A DNA stretch of 64,000 nucleotides from Nocardiopsis sp. CNT312 (GTDB lineage: Bacteria > Actinomycetota > Actinomycetes > Streptosporangiales > Streptosporangiaceae): positions 1 through 64,000 of the forward strand of contig NZ_AZXF01000010.1 of the NCBI RefSeq assembly GCF_000515115.1. The letters run 5' to 3'. How positions within the stretch are numbered: the first letter of the stretch is position 1; every line of letters starts with the position of its first letter. Of this stretch, positions 9,236-16,864 are shown in pieces. The translations under genes were made by a program, and so were the position numbers. The notes beneath the pieces are model-generated. The model had not been told where the DNA came from, searched no databases, and was given only the letters and a program-made list of their open reading frames with translations.

Positions 9236-10960
9236 CTAACTACGGCCCACGGCCCAGTCGCGGATCTTGGCGATCCTCTCCCGGATCTGCGACGAGGAGG
9301 CCTGCGCCACCGGCGGGCCGCCACAGGCCCGGCGCAGCTCGTTGTGGATGACGCCGTGCGGCTTGCCGGTCCGGTGGTGCCAGGCACCCACGAGCCCGCT
9401 GAGCTCCTTGCGCAGCCCCGCCAGGACCTCGTGCGCGGCCCCCTCCCGCTCGGGTTCGGGCTCTCCGGTCTTCCTCGCCCTGATCTCCCCGGCCTTGAGG
9501 TCGGCCTTGCGCTTGCGCAGCAACTGAGAGACCTGTTCGGGTTCGAGCAGCCCCGGAAGGCCGAGGAAGTCCTCCTCCTCGGAGGAACCGGGCACCCTGC
9601 CGTACTCGGCCCCGTCGTAGAGCGCACGGTCGAACTCCGCAGCGGACTCCATGGTCTCGAACGGCAGCTCCTCCCCCGCCTCGGGGGTGTCGCGCCTCTT
9701 GTTCGCCTCCTTGAGCAGGTCCTCCTCGGGGAAGTCGTCCTCCGCGGGTGTCCTGTCCAAGACGTGGTCGCGCTCGCGCTCCATCTCACCCGCGTACTCC
9801 AGCAGGGTGGGCACCGAGGGCAGGAACACCGACGCGACCTCGCCGCGCTGGCGCACACGCACGAAGCGGCCGACCGCCTGGGCGAAGAACAGGGCGGTGC
9901 TGGTGGAGGTCGCGTACACGCCCACCATCAGACGGGGCACGTCCACCCCTTCCGAGACCATGCGCACCGCCACCATCCACCGGTCGTCGCCGTCGGCGAA
10001 CCGGGAGATCTTCTTGGAGGCCGCAGGGTCATCGGACAGGACCACGGTCGCGCCCTTGCCGGTGATCTGGCGCAGGATGCGCGCGTAGGCGCGGGCGTTC
10101 TCGTGGTCGCTGGCGATGACCAGGCCGCCCGCGTCCGGGTGGGTCTTGCGAACCTCGGTCAGGCGGCGGTCGGCGGCGTGGAGCACCTTCTTGATCCAGT
10201 CGCCCTTGGGGTCGAGCGCGGCGCGCCACGCCTGGGAGAGGGCGTCCTGGGTGAGCGGCTCGCCCAGGCGGGCGGCGAGCTCGTCGCCCGCACGGGTGCG
10301 CCAGCGCATCTCACCGGAGTAGGCCATGAAAATGACCGGGCGCACCACCCCGTCCTCCAGCGCGGGAGCGTACCCGTAGCTGTAGTCCCAGGAGCACCGC
10401 CGCACCCCGGCCACGTCCTGGACGTAGTCCACGAAGGGGATCGGGTTGACGTCGGAGCGGAAGGGGGTACCGGTCAGGCTCAGCCGCCGCGCCGCCGGAT
10501 CGAAGGCCTCCCGGACCGCCTCGCCCCAGGACAGGGCGTCGCCCGCGTGGTGGACCTCGTCGAAGATGACGAGGGTCTTGCGCGCCTCCGTGCGGTTGCG
10601 GTGCAGCATGGGGTGCGCCGCGACCTGGGCGTAGGTGACCGCCACCCCGACGTACTGGCGGCCCGGGGCGCCCTGCCCGTTCTTGAAGTCGGGGTCGATC
10701 GCCAGACCGAAGCGGGCCGCAGCCTGGGCCCACTGCTTCTTCAGGTGTTCGGTGGGGCACACGATCGTGATCGCGCGCACCGCGTACCGCTGGAGGAGTT
10801 CGCTCGCCAGGGTGAGGGCGAACGTGGTCTTGCCCGCCCCTGGCGTCGCCACCGCGAGGAAGTCGCGCGGCTCCCGGCGGAAGTACTCCTCGAACGCCTC
10901 CAGTTGCCATGCGCGGAGCCCGCGCAGGCGTTCCTCCGTCGTGGCCTGCGTCACCGTCAT
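9236..10960 (-). CDS. Superfamily 2 DNA/RNA helicase, actinobacterial type
   Basis: The 574-residue protein has Walker A in TPGAGKTTFAL, the DEVH box in VIFDEVHHAGD, motif III SLTGTPFRSD, the motif V region RMVSEGVDVPR and motif VI QAVGRFVRVRQRG. The C-terminal third is charged and has no domain I can name. Proteins like this are widespread in actinobacteria, usually annotated DEAD/DEAH helicase, with no settled role. GGGGGA precedes the ATG at 10960. Confidence 0.88.
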   Translation of the reverse strand: MTVTQATTEERLRGLRAWQLEAFEEYFRREPRDFLAVATPGAGKTTFALTLASELLQRYAVRAITIVCPTEHLKKQWAQAAARFGLAIDPDFKNGQGAPGRQYVGVAVTYAQVAAHPMLHRNRTEARKTLVIFDEVHHAGDALSWGEAVREAFDPAARRLSLTGTPFRSDVNPIPFVDYVQDVAGVRRCSWDYSYGYAPALEDGVVRPVIFMAYSGEMRWRTRAGDELAARLGEPLTQDALSQAWRAALDPKGDWIKKVLHAADRRLTEVRKTHPDAGGLVIASDHENARAYARILRQITGKGATVVLSDDPAASKKISRFADGDDRWMVAVRMVSEGVDVPRLMVGVYATSTSTALFFAQAVGRFVRVRQRGEVASVFLPSVPTLLEYAGEMERERDHVLDRTPAEDDFPEEDLLKEANKRRDTPEAGEELPFETMESAAEFDRALYDGAEYGRVPGSSEEEDFLGLPGLLEPEQVSQLLRKRKADLKAGEIRARKTGEPEPEREGAAHEVLAGLRKELSGLVGAWHHRTGKPHGVIHNELRRACGGPPVAQASSSQIRERIAKIRDWAVGRS

Positions 10961-11044
10961 TCGATCGATCCCCCATCGCTCACCCGCTAGAGGTTAGCGT
11001 CCCCGACGGACCGAACCGGGGGCGTGTCCGTGGCACCCGCCACG

Positions 11045-11257
11045 TCAGCCCTCGGCGGCCTCCCCCGCGCCGGAGCCCCCGACCGGGGTTCCGGCACCCT
11101 CGGCCTCCACAGCGCCGTCGTTGAACGGCATGTGCGGCGAGATCTCGGGGAAGGCGAAGAACCACAGGAGGGCGAGCACCCCGAACAGCAGGCCGATCGC
11201 CATGATCAGCTTGGACGGCCACGGGCCGGGAAGCACACGCCAGATGAGACCGTACAT
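11045..11257 (-). CDS. Small single-pass membrane protein beside sortase
   Basis: 70 residues with a short basic start (IWRVLPGPWPSKL), one membrane helix (about residues 18-36, IMAIGLLFGVLALLWFFAF) and an acidic, Gly-rich tail with a conserved-looking FPEISPHMPFND segment. It begins four bases after the sortase stop, so the two are cotranscribed. Such small proteins commonly follow class E sortases in actinobacteria; the function is not established. Confidence 0.75.
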   Translation of the reverse strand: MYGLIWRVLPGPWPSKLIMAIGLLFGVLALLWFFAFPEISPHMPFNDGAVEAEGAGTPVGGSGAGEAAEG

Positions 11258-11261
11258 CGCC

Positions 11262-12068
11262 CTACTCCTCCTCGGCTTCCGGTGCCATGTGCGCGATCTC
11301 CTCCGGCATGCCGTCGGACTTGGGGGTGGTCTCGGCGAGTTCGGCCCAGACGATCAGACGGTGCGTGTTGTTCAGCTTGGGGGCACAGGTGGTGAGCGTG
11401 ATGAGGCTGCGCTCGGGGGCCTCGTCGGTGGCGTCGTCGAAGGGGTCGGGCTCGATGACCCAGACGTCCCCGGGAAGGACCGTCTGCTCCTCGAACACCC
11501 TGTAGGTGTAGAAGTTCTCGGCGTCCTCCAGGACCATCACGTCGCCGTCTTCGAGCTGGTCGATGTCCCAGAACAGGCCGGGGGTGCGGTGCGCTGCGAC
11601 GGCGTAGTTGCCAACCGCGCCGGGCTCGCTGCCGTAGTCGGTGTAGTGCCCCGGGCTGTTGAGGATGTCGCCGGGCGTCGTCCCGTTGACCACGACCCAG
11701 TCCAGATCGAGGGAGGGCAGGTACAGGCGGCTGTCCGCGCTTCCGGGCAGGGGCTCGGACTCCGGCCCCGGCTCCGTGTCCTCCTCAGCCGAGGCCTCGG
11801 CGGCCCAGACCTCCTCCAGCCCCTGCGCCAGTTCCTGCTGCTCGCGCTCGGTCTCCCACTGGCCGCCGTACACCTCGTAGGAGGCGTAGAACAGCATCAG
11901 CAGACCAACGGTCAGCAGGACTTCACCAATGGTGCGGACGATGCCGCGCACCACGTCACCGGTGGTGTGCCGGGACGCGGGCGGTTTGCGGCGCCTGCCC
12001 GCCGAGCCCCGGCGCCCCCGCCGGGGTCCGGAAGCGCCGTGCCTGTGCCGTTCGGTTGTGGAGACCAA
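11262..12068 (-). CDS. Class E sortase
   Basis: Membrane-anchored transpeptidase attaching surface proteins to the cell wall. A basic cytoplasmic tail is followed by one membrane helix (IGEVLLTVGLLMLFYASYEVYG). The catalytic triad residues are the histidine in NYAVAAHRT, the cysteine in ITLTTCAP and the arginine in NNTHRLIVWAEL. The true start is uncertain: the frame is open back to a GTG at 12152 without a ribosome site, while the TTG at 12068 has AGGAG about ten bases upstream. I chose the latter. The sorting targets are not in this window. Confidence 0.85.
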   Translation of the reverse strand: MVSTTERHRHGASGPRRGRRGSAGRRRKPPASRHTTGDVVRGIVRTIGEVLLTVGLLMLFYASYEVYGGQWETEREQQELAQGLEEVWAAEASAEEDTEPGPESEPLPGSADSRLYLPSLDLDWVVVNGTTPGDILNSPGHYTDYGSEPGAVGNYAVAAHRTPGLFWDIDQLEDGDVMVLEDAENFYTYRVFEEQTVLPGDVWVIEPDPFDDATDEAPERSLITLTTCAPKLNNTHRLIVWAELAETTPKSDGMPEEIAHMAPEAEEE

Positions 12069-12240
12069 TGAGGACCTACTCCTGTGGATACTCGCGCGGC
12101 CAGCCGTGGACGTCCGCTCCGTGTGGGACCGCCCACAGAACGGTACCTGCACAGGGCGGACTTAGGCGGCCGCATGCCCCAAATCGCGCGCGACCACGAT
12201 AACCGTCCGGAGGGCGGGACGGGGACGGGAAACGCCAACG

Positions 12241-12280
12241 CGCAGGGCCCCGGCGCGGAGCCCGCCGCCGGGGCCCTGCG
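12241..12280 (-). terminator. Terminator after yqgE-DUF3039
   Basis: Perfect 15-bp arms CGCAGGGCCCCGGCG and CGCCGGGGCCCTGCG with a ten-base loop, 23 bases past the DUF3039 stop codon. Confidence 0.75.
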
Positions 12281-12303
12281 CACAGGCGGGCACCCGCCTC
12301 ATG

Positions 12304-12552
12304 TCAGGCGTTCTTCATGAGGTCCTCGTAGGCCTTCTTGCAGTCCGGGCACACCGGGAACTTCTTCGGGTCCCGGTTGGGCACCCACACCTTGCCGCAC
12401 AGGGCGATCACCGGGTTGCCGGTCACGGCGCTCTCGGTGATCTTGTCCTTCTGCACGTAGTGGGCGAAGCGTTCACGGTCACCGTCATCGTGGGAGATGT
12501 CCGGCTTGGTCTCGCTGTCCGGCAGAACCTTGTTCAGGACGTCCATCGACAT
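12304..12552 (-). CDS. DUF3039 protein (small zinc-ribbon-like)
   Basis: 82 residues, matching the short DUF3039 family restricted to actinobacteria. It has a cysteine at ALCGK and a CPDC knuckle (PVCPDCKKAYE) that together could bind a metal, within the conserved region VIALCGKVWVPNRDP. GAGGAACC precedes the ATG at 12552. It lies downstream of yqgE. The role is unknown. Confidence 0.85.
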   Translation of the reverse strand: MSMDVLNKVLPDSETKPDISHDDGDRERFAHYVQKDKITESAVTGNPVIALCGKVWVPNRDPKKFPVCPDCKKAYEDLMKNA

Positions 12553-12615
12553 GGTTCCTCACACCTTTCAAAGTCTGTGTCCCACGGTATAGGGTGCCAC
12601 CCGCCCAGTGGCGGC

Positions 12616-13197
12616 TCAGTTGAGTTCGGGGTCGTCGGGATAGGTCGACAGCAGCGCCAGGGTGCCGCCCTGGCGGCGCAGCACCCGGGACCACAGCCTC
12701 TCCGGGGCGGCCGTGAACACGTCGGCGGCGGTGGCGGACACGACGAACCAGGCTCCCTCCTCGATCTCACCGGCCAACTGCCCGGAACTCCACCCCGCGT
12801 AGCCGTCGAAGACGCGCAGCGCCGTCAGCGAGGCCTCCGCCGTGTCCGGCGCGCGTCCCAGGTCCACCATCCCCACCGACTCCAGGCCCGAACGGGGACC
12901 GAGCCCCTCCAGCGGGGACCAGCCCTCCGGCCTGCCGTCAGGGGCCGCTGCGCCCAGGGCGAGCCCGGAACCGGTGCCGACGGGCCCTCCGGAGAACACG
13001 ACCGCGGGCTCGCTGGCGCGACCGCCCCACTCGGTGACGACCGCACCGACGGCCGTGTCCGAGGGGCGGTTGAGGATCACGCCCAGGGTTCCGTCGGCGG
13101 TGTCGTCCACGACGAACACCACCGACCTCCTGAAGGAGTCCTCCCTCAGCATCGGAGCGGCCACCAGCAGGCTCCCCGTCAGCGTCGTCCGGTCCAT
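12616..13197 (-). CDS. YqgE/AlgH family protein
   Basis: 193 residues starting with the family pattern LTGSLLVAAPML, then FRRSVVFVVDD, TLGVILNRP, VFSGGPV and RVFDGYAGWSSGQL. The family is widespread, its structure is known, and its biochemical role is unclear. GGAAGGTGGAGC is placed well before the ATG at 13197. It sits 33 bases after the malic enzyme gene and is probably cotranscribed with it and DUF3039. Confidence 0.9.
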   Translation of the reverse strand: MDRTTLTGSLLVAAPMLREDSFRRSVVFVVDDTADGTLGVILNRPSDTAVGAVVTEWGGRASEPAVVFSGGPVGTGSGLALGAAAPDGRPEGWSPLEGLGPRSGLESVGMVDLGRAPDTAEASLTALRVFDGYAGWSSGQLAGEIEEGAWFVVSATAADVFTAAPERLWSRVLRRQGGTLALLSTYPDDPELN

Positions 13198-13230
13198 GCT
13201 CCACCTTCCGGGTTCGGGCGCGGGCGCGCC

Positions 13231-14628
13231 TCACACGCCCCGGCCGCGCTGGGCCACTTCGCGCACGGCGGTGGCCACGTGGGCGGACAGGTCGGAGTGG
13301 AACACGCTCGGGATGATGTAGTTCGGCCCGAGTTCGTCCTCGGTCACCACGTCCGCCAGGGCCTCGGCCGCCGCCACCATCATGTCGGAGGTGACCTCGT
13401 GGCTCTGCGCGTCGAGCAGGCCGCGGAAGACCCCGGGGAAGACCAGCACGTTGTTGATCTGGTTGGGGTAGTCGCTGCGCCCGGTGGCCACCACGTCGGC
13501 GTGCAGGTGCGCGATCTCGGGGTCGACCTCGGGGTCGGGGTTGGCCAGGGCGAAGAGGATCGAGCCCTCGTTCATCTCGGCGATGTCCTCACCGCCGAGC
13601 ACGTTGGGTGCGGAGACCCCGATGAACACGTCCGCCCCGGCCACGGCACCCCTGAGGTCGCCGGAGTAGCCCTCGGGGTTGGTGTGCTCGGCGATCCAGG
13701 CCAGGTTGTCGCCCAGCTCCTCACGGCCGGCGTGGACGGCGCCGTGCACGTCGCAGACGATGACGTCCTTGGCACCGGCGTGCATGAGGAGTTTGAGGAT
13801 GGCCGTACCGGCCGCACCCGCACCGGACATGGCGATGCGGACCGCGCCGAGCTCCTTGCCGACCACGCGCAGGGCGTTGCGCAGGGCGGCGAGCACGACG
13901 ATGGCCGTGCCGTGCTGGTCGTCGTGGAAGACCGGGACGTCGAGCAGCTTCCGCAGGCGGGCCTCGACCTCGAAGCAGCGGGGGGCGGAGATGTCCTCCA
14001 GGTTGATGCCGCCGAACCCCGGAGCGATCACCTGCACGGTACGGACGATCTCGTCGACGTCCTGGGTGTCCAGGGCGATCGGCCAGGCGTCGATGTCGGC
14101 GAAGCGTTTGAACAGGGCGGCCTTGCCCTCCATGACCGGCATCGCGGCCTCGGGGCCGATGTTGCCCAGGCCGAGGACGGCGGATCCGTCGGTGACCACG
14201 GCGACGCTGTTGCGCTTGATGGTGAGGCGGCGGGCGTCGTCCTTGTTCTTGGCGATGGCCTGGGAGACACGGGCGACACCGGGGGTGTAGGCCATGGACA
14301 GCTCGTCGCGGTTGCGCAGCGGCACCTTGGAGGACATCTCGATCTTGCCGCCCAGGTGCATGAGGAAGGTGCGGTCGCTGACCTTGTGGACCGTGACGCC
14401 CTCCACAGACCCCAGGGCGTCGATGATGGTCTGGGCGTGGTCGGTGTCGCGCGCGGCGCAGGTGACGTCGATCCGGATGCGCTCGTGTCCGGCTGCCGCG
14501 ACGTCCAGCGCGGTGACCAGTCCGCCCACGTGCTCGACGGCGTTGGTAAGGCTGCCGACGGCGCTGCCTCCCGCGTCCAGTTCGAGACGGACGGTGATGG
14601 AGTAGGAAACGCTGGGAAGGCTGGCCAC
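13231..14628 (-). CDS. NAD-dependent malic enzyme with N-terminal ACT domain
   Basis: Oxidative decarboxylation of malate to pyruvate. The 465-residue protein begins with an ACT-like regulatory domain (about residues 1-80, YSITVRLELDAGG onward). The catalytic part follows: YTPGVARVSQAI, the lysine region LTIKRNSVAVVTDGSAVLGLGNIG, the metal-site block VFHDDQHGTAIV and the Rossmann motif SGAGAAGTAIL. The GTG at 14628 has GAGGAG upstream; the longer frame adds 24 atypical residues. The ACT domain suggests control by a small ligand, possibly an amino acid. Confidence 0.93.
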   Translation of the reverse strand: MASLPSVSYSITVRLELDAGGSAVGSLTNAVEHVGGLVTALDVAAAGHERIRIDVTCAARDTDHAQTIIDALGSVEGVTVHKVSDRTFLMHLGGKIEMSSKVPLRNRDELSMAYTPGVARVSQAIAKNKDDARRLTIKRNSVAVVTDGSAVLGLGNIGPEAAMPVMEGKAALFKRFADIDAWPIALDTQDVDEIVRTVQVIAPGFGGINLEDISAPRCFEVEARLRKLLDVPVFHDDQHGTAIVVLAALRNALRVVGKELGAVRIAMSGAGAAGTAILKLLMHAGAKDVIVCDVHGAVHAGREELGDNLAWIAEHTNPEGYSGDLRGAVAGADVFIGVSAPNVLGGEDIAEMNEGSILFALANPDPEVDPEIAHLHADVVATGRSDYPNQINNVLVFPGVFRGLLDAQSHEVTSDMMVAAAEALADVVTEDELGPNYIIPSVFHSDLSAHVATAVREVAQRGRGV

Positions 14629-14962
14629 GTGTTGCTCCTCGGCTTTTCTTGGTGTCTCGCGCCGATGGGGCGGCGCCTCCCGCAGCGGCTCGCGGCACAC
14701 GTGTCCACGGACGCGGAGGGTGGGACGGAGTCCGCTTCACACGGTGGTGTTCGCGGGTGTGCCGCGGTCGGCTTCGCCTCGCGAGGGGCCTGGCGGGCAC
14801 GGCACGGGGCCGCGCTCCGCGGGTTCGGCGCTCACGAACGGGTCGCCTCAGCCTACCCGAGCCGGAGTCGAACCCATAAGCACAAAGTGACATTTACCCA
14901 AAAAGCAAAAAACATCATAATTTTCTACGGCACCCACCTTGCCAAGGTGCGACAGGTCCGGG
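14629..14962 (-). other. 334-base gap upstream of malic enzyme
   Basis: No gene is supported here. It contains an unusually AT-rich island (about 14880-14930), a small inverted repeat CACCTTG-C-CAAGGTG (14935-14949) just past the end of the upstream gene, and a candidate promoter. If that promoter is used, malic enzyme has a leader of about 235 bases. Confidence 0.5.
14873..14901 (-). promoter_or_regulatory. Candidate malic enzyme promoter
   Basis: TTGGGT, 17 bases and TATGGG in the AT-rich island. The match is moderate. It is the best pair I see between the two genes. Confidence 0.35.
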
Positions 14963-15709
14963 TCAGGCCTGTTCCAGGCGGCTGTGCCGCCGTCCAGCCG
15001 CGGCCGCCCGGTCCCCGGCGGCCCTGGCCACGAGTTCAACGCAGGCGAACATCGACAGCACGGTTCCATCCAGCACCATGTGGTACAGGCTCGGCGAGGC
15101 CGGATCGGCCCGGTAGAACCTGCGCACGTAGGCGGTGCGCGCGCGGTCGTTGTCGTCGAGCGCCCTCGGGGTGGGCGGCTCGTCGCGCCGCCCCTCGCCG
15201 TCCTCTCCGAAGCCGGAGTCCCACAGGAGGCGCGCGTGGCGCAGCCGGTCCCGCCGGTCCCCGTCGAGGCGGACGTGCAGGGCGGCGGGGTGGTCGGCGA
15301 GCACCACCGCGGCGGCGCGCCCCAGGACCACGCCCCCGGTGCGCGCGAACCCGCCGATGACGCGCTCGGTCTCCTCGACGAACTCGTGGTCGCAGAGGAG
15401 GCGGCCGTCGCGGCCAGCCGTGCCGCTCGGGGGTGCGTCCCAGCCGCCGAGAGTGGCCAGGGGCAGGCGTGCCACACCGGCGAGGAGGTGTTCCAGCCGA
15501 CCGGGATCACGGTCGTCATGCCGGAGCGCCTCCTCCAGGGAGCAGCCGATTTGGGCGGCCACGGCGGCCGGAATGGCGCGGTCGAGGAAGGGGACGCCGA
15601 GCCGGTCGGCGACGGCCGGACCGACCACGGCGCCCCCGGCCCCGAAGGCCGCCGAGACGGTGACCACGGGTGCGCCGCCACGGGGCACGTCGTCGCTGTC
15701 CACGGGCAC
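14963..15709 (-). CDS. Cytidylate-kinase-like family protein
   Basis: 248 residues resembling the cytidylate kinase-like family: a glycine-rich N-terminal loop (SAAFGAGGAVVGPAVADRLG), then FLDRAIP, a GFARTGGVVLGRAAAVVLAD strand and LHVRLDGDRRDRLR. The loop lacks the usual GKS/GKT of a P-loop, so nucleotide binding may differ or be lost. The start (GTG 15709) is uncertain, with only a weak ribosome site. It has its own operator-like promoter region upstream. Function unknown. Confidence 0.7.
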   Translation of the reverse strand: MPVDSDDVPRGGAPVVTVSAAFGAGGAVVGPAVADRLGVPFLDRAIPAAVAAQIGCSLEEALRHDDRDPGRLEHLLAGVARLPLATLGGWDAPPSGTAGRDGRLLCDHEFVEETERVIGGFARTGGVVLGRAAAVVLADHPAALHVRLDGDRRDRLRHARLLWDSGFGEDGEGRRDEPPTPRALDDNDRARTAYVRRFYRADPASPSLYHMVLDGTVLSMFACVELVARAAGDRAAAAGRRHSRLEQA

Positions 15710-15754
15710 CTGCCGAATCGTCGGGTATATCCCATCGATCCCTTGTTCGTACCC

Positions 15755-15771
15755 GTGAATACACTATTCAC
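15755..15771. promoter_or_regulatory. Operator-like palindrome GTGAATA-CAC-TATTCAC
   Basis: Perfect 7-bp arms with a three-base centre. It covers a TAGTGT -10 box (15761-15766, minus) that pairs with TTTTCA at 17 bases (15784-15789). This suggests a repressor site controlling the kinase-like gene. No regulator gene is adjacent. Confidence 0.5.
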
Positions 15772-15811
15772 CCAGGAATTGCCTGAAAAGAAAGATGCGA
15801 AGAATGTCCAT
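15764..15811 (-). CDS. Possible 15-residue leader peptide
   Basis: A very short frame, MDILRIFLFRQFLGE, has a near-perfect AGGAGG seven bases before its ATG. It lies between the thioredoxin-fold gene and the kinase-like gene. Its start codon falls in the loop of a hairpin followed by a T-rich tract, so ribosome loading and hairpin formation would compete. There is no evidence that it is expressed beyond the ribosome site. Confidence 0.35.
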   Translation of the reverse strand: MDILRIFLFRQFLGE

Positions 15812-15819
15812 TTCGCATC
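15794..15819 (-). terminator. Hairpin with T-rich tail after the thioredoxin-fold gene
   Basis: Arms GATGCGAA and TTCGCATC with a ten-base loop, followed on the minus strand by TTTCTTTTC. This is one of the few terminators in the window with a clear T tract. It lies 19 bases beyond the upstream stop codon. Confidence 0.6.
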
Positions 15820-15837
15820 CTCCTCGCCGTGATCGGG

Positions 15838-16776
15838 TCAGAACAGCGCCGAGGTGAGCCTGCGACGCGCGGCCGCCACGCTCGGGTTCCCCGGCGGCAG
15901 CAGCTCGAACAGCGAGAGCAGGTGGCCGCGCGCGGCGTCGCGGTCCCCGTCGGCCGTCCGCTTCACCGTGGCGATGAGCCGGTCGAAGGCCTCCTCGAAC
16001 CTGCCGACGGACATGTCGACGTCGGCCGCCGTGCACTGGGCTGCCACGTCCCCGGGCCGGTCGGCCGCCGCTCGGAGCGCCGCCTCCCCGTCCACGCCCT
16101 GGACCCGTCCGGCCAGGCGGACCCGCCCCAGGCTGAGCTTGGCCTCCACGTCCGAAGGGTCGGCCTCGACGGCCTTGGCGTAGGCCGCCTCGGCCGCGGA
16201 CAGGTCGCCGCGCTCCAGCGCCGCCTGCGCCTCGGCCTCCACCGGGTCCGCGGCGGGGGCCCGCTCCTCCTCTTCGAGGGGCTCGCCCTCGACGGTGCCG
16301 GGGTGGCCCGGGGGCAGCATCCCCTGTTCGGCGAGGGCCGCGAACACCTGGCCCAGCCAGTCGCGCAACTGGTCCTCGGTGGCGGGCCCGGTCGGGCCGG
16401 GCATGACCTGGCCCTGGACGGCCACGATGATCATCGGTGCGGTGGGCACCCGCAGGGCCTGCACCAGCTGCGGGCTCGCCTCGCTGTCGAGCTTGGCCAG
16501 GAACCAGTGGCCGCCCGAACGCGCGGACAGGCGGTCCAGGGCGCTTTCGACCTGCTTGGACTGCTCCGACCACCCGGCGAGCACGGCGAGCACGACCGGG
16601 ACTGACATCGACCGCTCCAGGACCTGCTCCTGGAAGGTGGCCTCGTCGACGTTGGCTGCGTACGGGTTGGATCGACCGGCCGACTCCTCGGCGCGCTGCT
16701 TGGCCTCACGCTCCAGGGCCGCCTTGCGCGCCCCGAGGTCAACGGCACTGTTCGGTGAAAAGTCCGAAGGCTGCAT
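15838..16776 (-). CDS. Thioredoxin-fold/TPR protein (YbbN/CnoX-like)
   Basis: 312 residues. The middle part is a thioredoxin fold (about residues 50-165; VPVVLAVLAGWSEQSKQ, then VPTAPMIIVAVQGQ), and the C-terminal part has TPR-like helices (AQAALERGDLSAAEAAYAKAVEADPSDVEAK). The redox CxxC is replaced by S-E-Q-S, so it cannot act as a dithiol oxidoreductase. YbbN relatives serve as chaperone-like holdases; that role is inferred. The start ATG at 16776 follows GGAGGT very closely; an ATG six codons upstream is an alternative. Confidence 0.82.
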   Translation of the reverse strand: MQPSDFSPNSAVDLGARKAALEREAKQRAEESAGRSNPYAANVDEATFQEQVLERSMSVPVVLAVLAGWSEQSKQVESALDRLSARSGGHWFLAKLDSEASPQLVQALRVPTAPMIIVAVQGQVMPGPTGPATEDQLRDWLGQVFAALAEQGMLPPGHPGTVEGEPLEEEERAPAADPVEAEAQAALERGDLSAAEAAYAKAVEADPSDVEAKLSLGRVRLAGRVQGVDGEAALRAAADRPGDVAAQCTAADVDMSVGRFEEAFDRLIATVKRTADGDRDAARGHLLSLFELLPPGNPSVAAARRRLTSALF

Positions 16777-16864
16777 ACCTCCATCCTGCCCCATGCTCGG
16801 GAGAACGGGTGACGCACTCCGCCAACCCGGTGGGCCCCGTCCGGGCGGGGCCCGTCCGGACGGC

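Noticed and set aside
12301-15360. A 1019-codon plus-strand frame
   Set aside because: It runs antisense through DUF3039, yqgE, malic enzyme and the kinase-like gene, with low-complexity His/Gly/Val composition typical of antisense frames in GC-rich DNA.
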